A program made the translations under genes and the position numbers. A DNA stretch of 9,497 bases, taken from the NCBI GenBank assembly GCA_030601485.1, contig JAUVTO010000059.1, positions 1 through 9,497 on the forward strand, in the 5' to 3' direction. Below, one piece after another: positions 6,328 to 9,497 of the stretch (within the stretch, counting starts at the first letter, position 1; each line of letters starts with the position of its first letter). This DNA comes from Desulfobacterales bacterium (lineage in GTDB: Bacteria; Desulfobacterota; Desulfobacteria; Desulfobacterales; UBA11574). The notes beneath the pieces were generated by a model. It was not told the DNA's origin and did no database searches. It saw only the letters and a list, made by a program, of their open reading frames with translations.

Positions 6328-6581
6328 TAAATTCCCAGAGCCTCCCTTATCTCCTTTTCCTTATACCCCACAATGACTTTCTCACCGATAATAATGGTGG
6401 GGAAGGAGCATTTGGGATTGAATTTTTTAATGTCTTCCAATATCGCTTGACGTTCCTCTCCTTCCAGAAGGTCAACGTCAACAAAGTCATACATGACTGC
6501 ACAATCGCTCAGGAATTTCTTGCTGGATTTGCAGTGGCTGCAGGTGCTTAGAGAATAAATTTTAACCGGTTTATCAGACAT
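6327..6581 (-). CDS. Small glutaredoxin-family (NrdH/Grx-like) thiol redox protein
   Basis: This is an 84-residue thioredoxin-fold protein. The redox motif is C14-S-H-C17 in SLSTCSHCKSS after the first beta strand (VKIYS); the cis-proline is Pro61 in SFPTIII; and the C-terminal IVGYKEKEIREAL is the usual Grx/NrdH end. Two further cysteines, Cys27 and Cys58, are unusual extras. The start at 6581 (MSDKPVKIY) is chosen over an in-frame ATG at 6620. GGGAGG lies 7 bases upstream of the 6581 start, while the longer version adds only a non-conserved MICLFKFELGGPL leader covering that ribosome site. The gene is first in a two-gene unit with the FTR catalytic chain. It may be reduced by that FTR rather than by glutathione; this is inferred from the coupling only. 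Confidence 0.9.
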   Translation of the reverse strand: MSDKPVKIYSLSTCSHCKSSKKFLSDCAVMYDFVDVDLLEGEERQAILEDIKKFNPKCSFPTIIIGEKVIVGYKEKEIREALGI

Positions 6582-6587
6582 AAGGGG

Positions 6588-6594
6588 GCCTCCC
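6588..6594 (-). promoter_or_regulatory. Strong ribosome binding site that fixes the glutaredoxin start
   Basis: On the minus strand, GGGAGG (complement of 6589-6594) lies 7 bases before the ATG at 6581. It favours the 84-residue protein over the 97-residue alternative starting at 6620, which has no comparable site. Confidence 0.75.
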
Positions 6595-6696
6595 AATTCA
6601 AATTTGAACAAACAAATCAACCACCATTAAATGAGTCATGGTTTCAATAAGTTGTATAATTTCTACAAATCATATTTTTAGTATCTATTTGGCCTG

Positions 6697-6719
6697 TTGA
6701 AAATATTGCAATTATTCAA
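6697..6719. promoter_or_regulatory. AT-rich imperfect dyad upstream of the glutaredoxin/FTR unit
   Basis: TTGAA at 6697-6701 is mirrored by TTCAA at 6715-6719, with a central TTGCAA palindrome at 6706-6711 and partly matching A/T bases between. It lies between the nitroreductase stop (6726-6728) and the glutaredoxin start, so it could be an operator or part of the promoter for the glutaredoxin unit, or a weak 3' structure of the nitroreductase transcript. No convincing -35/-10 pair was found in 6595-6725. Low confidence. Confidence 0.2.
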
Positions 6720-6725
6720 TCATAC

Positions 6726-7358
6726 TTAATGGAATGTTACAACAATCTCTTCAAAATTTTTACGCCATTTAGGCAGAGCCAGCTCCATGTCTTTATTGAA
6801 ATATCCCACAGCCATAAGAAGCGGAATCCAGTAATTATCCGGGATATTGAATTCCTTTCGCACCGCTTCGTGGTCAAATCCGTCCATGGGGTGGGTGTCG
6901 AGTCCAAGGTTTTTTGCAGCCAACATCAGCGCCATGGCAAAAAAGCCTGTATTTTTACAGGCAAAGGCCAGCTGTTTCTCTTCACTTTCACCGTAAAGGG
7001 ATATACGCGCATCTGTGAACCATTGGCGCTGCTCTTCGGTCATGGCACCAGTTTTGATCATCTCCTGGAAATTTTTCTCAACAAACCGGTGGTCTTCTTT
7101 CCATCCATCTCGATCAGCCAGCACAATTAGCGTTACTGGTGCTTCGCTGACCTTTGGCTGGTTCCAGGCCAGACTCTGAAGGCGCATTTTCTCTTCATGG
7201 TCTCTTAAAACAATCAGGCTCCACGGCTGAAGATTAAAACTTGACGGCACTTTTGCCGCGGTTTCAATAATTGATTTCAATGTTTCATCCGAAACGTCTT
7301 TATCCGGATCAAAAAAATTAACAGCACGTCTATTATTTATAACATCGATAAAGTCCAT
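6726..7358 (-). CDS. Nitroreductase-family FMN-dependent NAD(P)H oxidoreductase
   Basis: The 210-residue protein has the classic layout of the nitroreductase flavoprotein superfamily (dimeric, cytoplasmic, FMN-bound). The N-terminal phosphate-binding segment is INNRRAVNFFDP at 7-18. PSSFNLQPWSLIVL at 38-51 is the FMN isoalloxazine/substrate region. The long helix CKNTGFFAMALMLAAKNLGLDT at 134-155 is followed by PMDGFD at 157-162. The second FMN segment is LLMAVGYFNKD at 180-190, with the basic tail PKWRKNFEEIV at 196-206. The start at 7358 has AGGAGG (complement of 7364-7369) 5 bases upstream. The general sequence type is YodC/NfsB-like; the substrate cannot be told from the sequence. A MITE ends only 21 bases upstream of the start codon, so the promoter must be inside or beyond that element. 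Confidence 0.93.
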   Translation of the reverse strand: MDFIDVINNRRAVNFFDPDKDVSDETLKSIIETAAKVPSSFNLQPWSLIVLRDHEEKMRLQSLAWNQPKVSEAPVTLIVLADRDGWKEDHRFVEKNFQEMIKTGAMTEEQRQWFTDARISLYGESEEKQLAFACKNTGFFAMALMLAAKNLGLDTHPMDGFDHEAVRKEFNIPDNYWIPLLMAVGYFNKDMELALPKWRKNFEEIVVTFH

Positions 7359-7374
7359 GTTTGCCTCCTTTCAT

Positions 7375-7379
7375 GTTCT
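7375..7379. repeat. Target-site duplication, left copy (GTTCT)
   Basis: GTTCT directly precedes the left terminal inverted repeat at 7380 and is repeated exactly at 7560-7564 after the right one. A 5-base direct repeat bounding perfectly placed inverted ends is the signature of a transposition event. Confidence 0.7.
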
Positions 7380-7559
7380 GAGACCTTTGCAAAACGCCCC
7401 CTTTTGCCCAATCCCGGCGTCAGGCTCAAATTTTAATCCTCAAAATACTCGATGTATTCCTGTGGTTAAAATTTTCGCCTTCCTTGGCCTTGAACCCCGG
7501 TTAAATATTAAATACGGATTTAACTGGGCAGGCAAAATTGAACGTTTTTCAAAGGTCTC
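7380..7559. mobile_element. 180-bp MITE-like non-autonomous element with 17-bp terminal inverted repeats
   Basis: The left end GAGACCTTTGCAAAACG (7380-7396) matches the reverse complement of the right end CGTTTTTCAAAGGTCTC (7543-7559) at 16 of 17 bases. Exact GTTCT copies flank it (7375-7379 and 7560-7564). The inside folds back on itself: AAATTTTAA at 7428-7436 pairs with TTAAAATTT at 7466-7474; AATAC at 7444-7448 pairs with GTATT at 7454-7458 at the tip; GGCG at 7416-7419 pairs with CGCC at 7476-7479. A second hairpin pairs CCGGTTAAAT (7497-7506) with ATTTAACTGG (7518-7527) at 9 of 10 bases. There is no transposase and no credible coding region, so it would need an enzyme supplied in trans. 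The parent insertion-sequence family cannot be named from this window. It lies between the thioredoxin-domain gene (31 bases past its stop, counting the duplication) and the nitroreductase. Confidence 0.85.
7507..7535 (-). promoter_or_regulatory. Possible sigma70-type promoter inside the MITE, toward the nitroreductase
   Basis: On the minus strand, TTGCCT (complement of 7530-7535) and TTTAAT (complement of 7507-7512) are 17 bases apart and point toward the nitroreductase. Both hexamers match the consensus only in part, and AT-rich sequence produces such pairs by chance, so this is a weak candidate. Confidence 0.2.
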
Positions 7560-7564
7560 GTTCT
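7560..7564. repeat. Target-site duplication, right copy (GTTCT)
   Basis: Exact copy of 7375-7379, directly after the right terminal inverted repeat that ends at 7559. Confidence 0.7.
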
Positions 7565-7594
7565 ATGACGATTGATCTCTTAATGTTTGCTGTC

Positions 7595-9497
7595 TCAATT
7601 CAGCAGTTCGGTCAACGCAACAGGGTCCGTAACCGGCTGCTTGCATGTTTTGTCTGTACAAACATAAGCTGTCGCCCTGTTATCCATTTTTTTAACAGCT
7701 GCGATAAAAGGAAGATAACGGGCCAGCCTGCTACGGATCGTATCATTATCCACCAGCATAACAATTTTACCGGGGATAAAAAGAGAATTTACGGTTTTTA
7801 GCATTGAGCGCGTATCTTCTCCATTACGGTCTCCGTCGATTACCACCTCGACCGTTTTTACCTGTGATGTGATCAGGGCAACCAGAAGTTCCGGGGCCGA
7901 ATCCGGCTGTGAATTAATTCTTGATAGAACGCTTTTTAAAGTTCGTTCGGCGACAGTCGAATATTCCCCTGAATCGGCAAACCTTGCAAGACGCAATGCA
8001 TTCAAAGCAGCCACCGATCCGGCTGAAGGTGTCACGCTGTCAGTATCCTCCTTGACACGTAAATTAATCTCTTTACCATGTCCCTTGCGGGTCATAAAAA
8101 AGCCGCCGTTTTCTCTATCGTAAAACAATTTTATCTGTTCGTCCATGAGTTCAAGAGCCCATTCCAGCCATCCTGGATCGAAATCGGCTTCATAAAGATC
8201 AATAAGGCCCTGGATTAAAAAAGCATAGTCACTGGCCATACCGGCAATTTTCCTTTCTCCTTTGCGCCACCGTCTGTGAAGTAGTTTGGTTGCAGAATCA
8301 TAAAGATTTTTTTGAATAAATTTCGCTGCCCTTCGGGCCGCAATCAGATATCTTTCGTCTTCTAACACCTGATATGCCCTGGACAAAGCGGATATCATAA
8401 GGCCATTCCACGAGGTAAGGATTTTGTCGTCCAGGTGTGGCCGGGGTCTGGCGGCTCGAGCCTGTAGAAGTTTTAATTTAGATTCCTTCAGCGTTTGGGC
8501 TATGGCATTTTTTGATCTGCTGAATTTATCAGCTGTCTCATCCAGAGAATGGGCGGCAAATAAAATGTTTTTACCTTTAAAATCCCCGTGTGGATCATAT
8601 TCAACATTTCCTTCCGGCTGCAATCCGTAGTGGTATGAAAATATTTTACCCGGATCAGGACCTAATACGGCATCTATCTCTCTTTGCTCCCAAATGTAGA
8701 ATGCACCTTCTATCTTCCTTTTATGACTACCATTTGGGCCTGGGTATGCTGGAATACTATCAGCATCTTCAGCCGAATAAAACCCACCATCAGGATGTGT
8801 CATATCACGCAGAACATAATCGGCTGTTTCCCTGGCAACCTTTTCAAAAAATTTGTCGCGGGTAATCAGAAAAGCATCCAGATAGTTTTTTAACAGCTGG
8901 GCATTGTCATATAGCATCTTTTCAAAATGGGGGGCATGCCATTTAGCGTCTGTGGAATAGCGATGAAACCCTCCTCCCAATTGATCAAAAATTCCGCCTC
9001 TTGCCATGGCGCGCAGTGTAAAATCGCTCATTGCAAGGGCGCCATCCCTCTGTTGAACCTGGTTACTACTATTTTTGGAAAAATGATAATAAGCCATTAA
9101 AAAGCTCTGGATTGAAGGAGACGGAAACTTGGGTGCCTGGCTGAACCCGCCTAAATTTTTGTCAAATCTTGTGGAAAAAATATTCAGGGCTTTATCCAGC
9201 AAATTTATATCGATGGGACCATCGCTTGAAGACCATGATAGATGATTTGTCACAATCCTTGATAGTTCCTGACCGGAAGAGAGCAATTTTTGCTTTTTGG
9301 AAGGATCTTTCCAGGCTGTGGCAATAATTTTTAAAAGATCAGGCCATGCCAAAACACCTGACTTTGGTACTGGCGGGAAATATGTGCCGCCGTAAAACGG
9401 CTTGAGTTCAGGTGTTAAAAAAACATTCAACGGCCATCCTGCCGATCCGGTTAATGCCGAAACCGCAGTAATATATATTTTATCTAAATCCGGCCGC
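7595..9497 (-). CDS. Thioredoxin-domain protein of the YyaL/SSP411 (DUF255) family, N-terminus cut by the window edge
   Basis: The reading frame is open through the right edge, giving 633 residues. A TTG at 9430 is not the real start, because the upstream codons continue family sequence (RPDLDKIYITAVSALTGSAGWP, then LNVFLTPELKPFYGGTYFPP). The family is usually about 680-700 residues, so roughly the first 60-80, including the expected CxxC-type motif of the thioredoxin fold, lie outside. Visible here, numbered from the first complete codon: second half of the thioredoxin domain with cis-Pro in GGTYFP (36-41); then an alpha/alpha-barrel region with GGFSQAPKFP (116-125), GGGFHRYSTDAKWHAPHFEK (174-193), DGGFYSAEDADS (236-247) and DDKILTSWNGLMISAL (356-371); and a C-terminal CTDKTC near 613-618. 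The family is related to human SPATA20; its reaction is not established. The frame is intact with no sign of decay. Confidence 0.93.
   Translation of the reverse strand, partial: RPDLDKIYITAVSALTGSAGWPLNVFLTPELKPFYGGTYFPPVPKSGVLAWPDLLKIIATAWKDPSKKQKLLSSGQELSRIVTNHLSWSSSDGPIDINLLDKALNIFSTRFDKNLGGFSQAPKFPSPSIQSFLMAYYHFSKNSSNQVQQRDGALAMSDFTLRAMARGGIFDQLGGGFHRYSTDAKWHAPHFEKMLYDNAQLLKNYLDAFLITRDKFFEKVARETADYVLRDMTHPDGGFYSAEDADSIPAYPGPNGSHKRKIEGAFYIWEQREIDAVLGPDPGKIFSYHYGLQPEGNVEYDPHGDFKGKNILFAAHSLDETADKFSRSKNAIAQTLKESKLKLLQARAARPRPHLDDKILTSWNGLMISALSRAYQVLEDERYLIAARRAAKFIQKNLYDSATKLLHRRWRKGERKIAGMASDYAFLIQGLIDLYEADFDPGWLEWALELMDEQIKLFYDRENGGFFMTRKGHGKEINLRVKEDTDSVTPSAGSVAALNALRLARFADSGEYSTVAERTLKSVLSRINSQPDSAPELLVALITSQVKTVEVVIDGDRNGEDTRSMLKTVNSLFIPGKIVMLVDNDTIRSRLARYLPFIAAVKKMDNRATAYVCTDKTCKQPVTDPVALTELLN

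Noticed and set aside
6582..6620. Longer start for the glutaredoxin gene
   Set aside because: The extension covers the strong GGGAGG ribosome site of the inner ATG and adds a leader not found in this family.
7357..7801. Two short plus-strand open frames across the MITE and the end of the thioredoxin-domain gene
   Set aside because: They run through the inverted-repeat element and antisense to a conserved gene, with no domain and no ribosome site.
7869..8893. Several plus-strand open frames of 68-91 codons opposite the thioredoxin-domain gene
   Set aside because: All are antisense shadows of a long conserved coding region.
9428..9430. TTG start codon for the YyaL/SSP411-type protein
   Set aside because: The codons upstream continue the family sequence without interruption to the window edge, so the gene is cut by the edge and the TTG is an internal Leu.

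Overview
The window looks like a piece of chromosome from an anaerobic or facultatively anaerobic Gram-negative bacterium, most likely a member of the Desulfobacterota (a Desulfobacterales-type sulfate reducer). This is inferred from three things: a complete Na+-NQR operon with an unusually iron-sulfur-rich NqrA, a stand-alone ferredoxin:thioredoxin reductase catalytic chain coupled to a small glutaredoxin, and two different short non-coding mobile or repeat elements. The assignment is inference from gene content; no rRNA or other phylogenetic marker is present.

Plus strand, 11-5975: nqrA, nqrB, nqrC, nqrD, nqrE and nqrF in canonical order, encoding all six subunits of the Na+-translocating NADH:quinone oxidoreductase. 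The B/C, C/D and E/F junctions overlap by 8, 4 and 4 bases, and A/B are 2 bases apart. Only the D/E junction is open: it has 291 bases containing a 144-bp fold-back repeat. NqrA keeps two complete Cys-x2-Cys-x2-Cys-x3-Cys-Pro motifs, an RnfC-like feature absent from the well-studied Vibrio NqrA. NqrC carries Ser rather than Thr at the covalent-FMN position. The operon ends at a small hairpin, and the maturation genes nqrM and apbE do not follow it.

Minus strand, 5995-9497 (converging on nqr). Reading in the direction of transcription, these are: a 5'-truncated YyaL/SSP411-type thioredoxin-domain protein running off the right edge; a 180-bp MITE with 17-bp terminal inverted repeats and a 5-bp target duplication; a nitroreductase-family flavoprotein; and a two-gene unit of glutaredoxin then ferredoxin:thioredoxin reductase catalytic chain, joined by a TAATG stop/start overlap.

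The common theme is redox. Nqr couples NADH oxidation to quinone reduction and Na+ export, and its NqrA clusters may connect it to another electron carrier. The Grx/FTR pair could pass ferredoxin electrons to protein thiols. The nitroreductase and the thioredoxin-fold protein have no specific substrate that can be read from the sequence.
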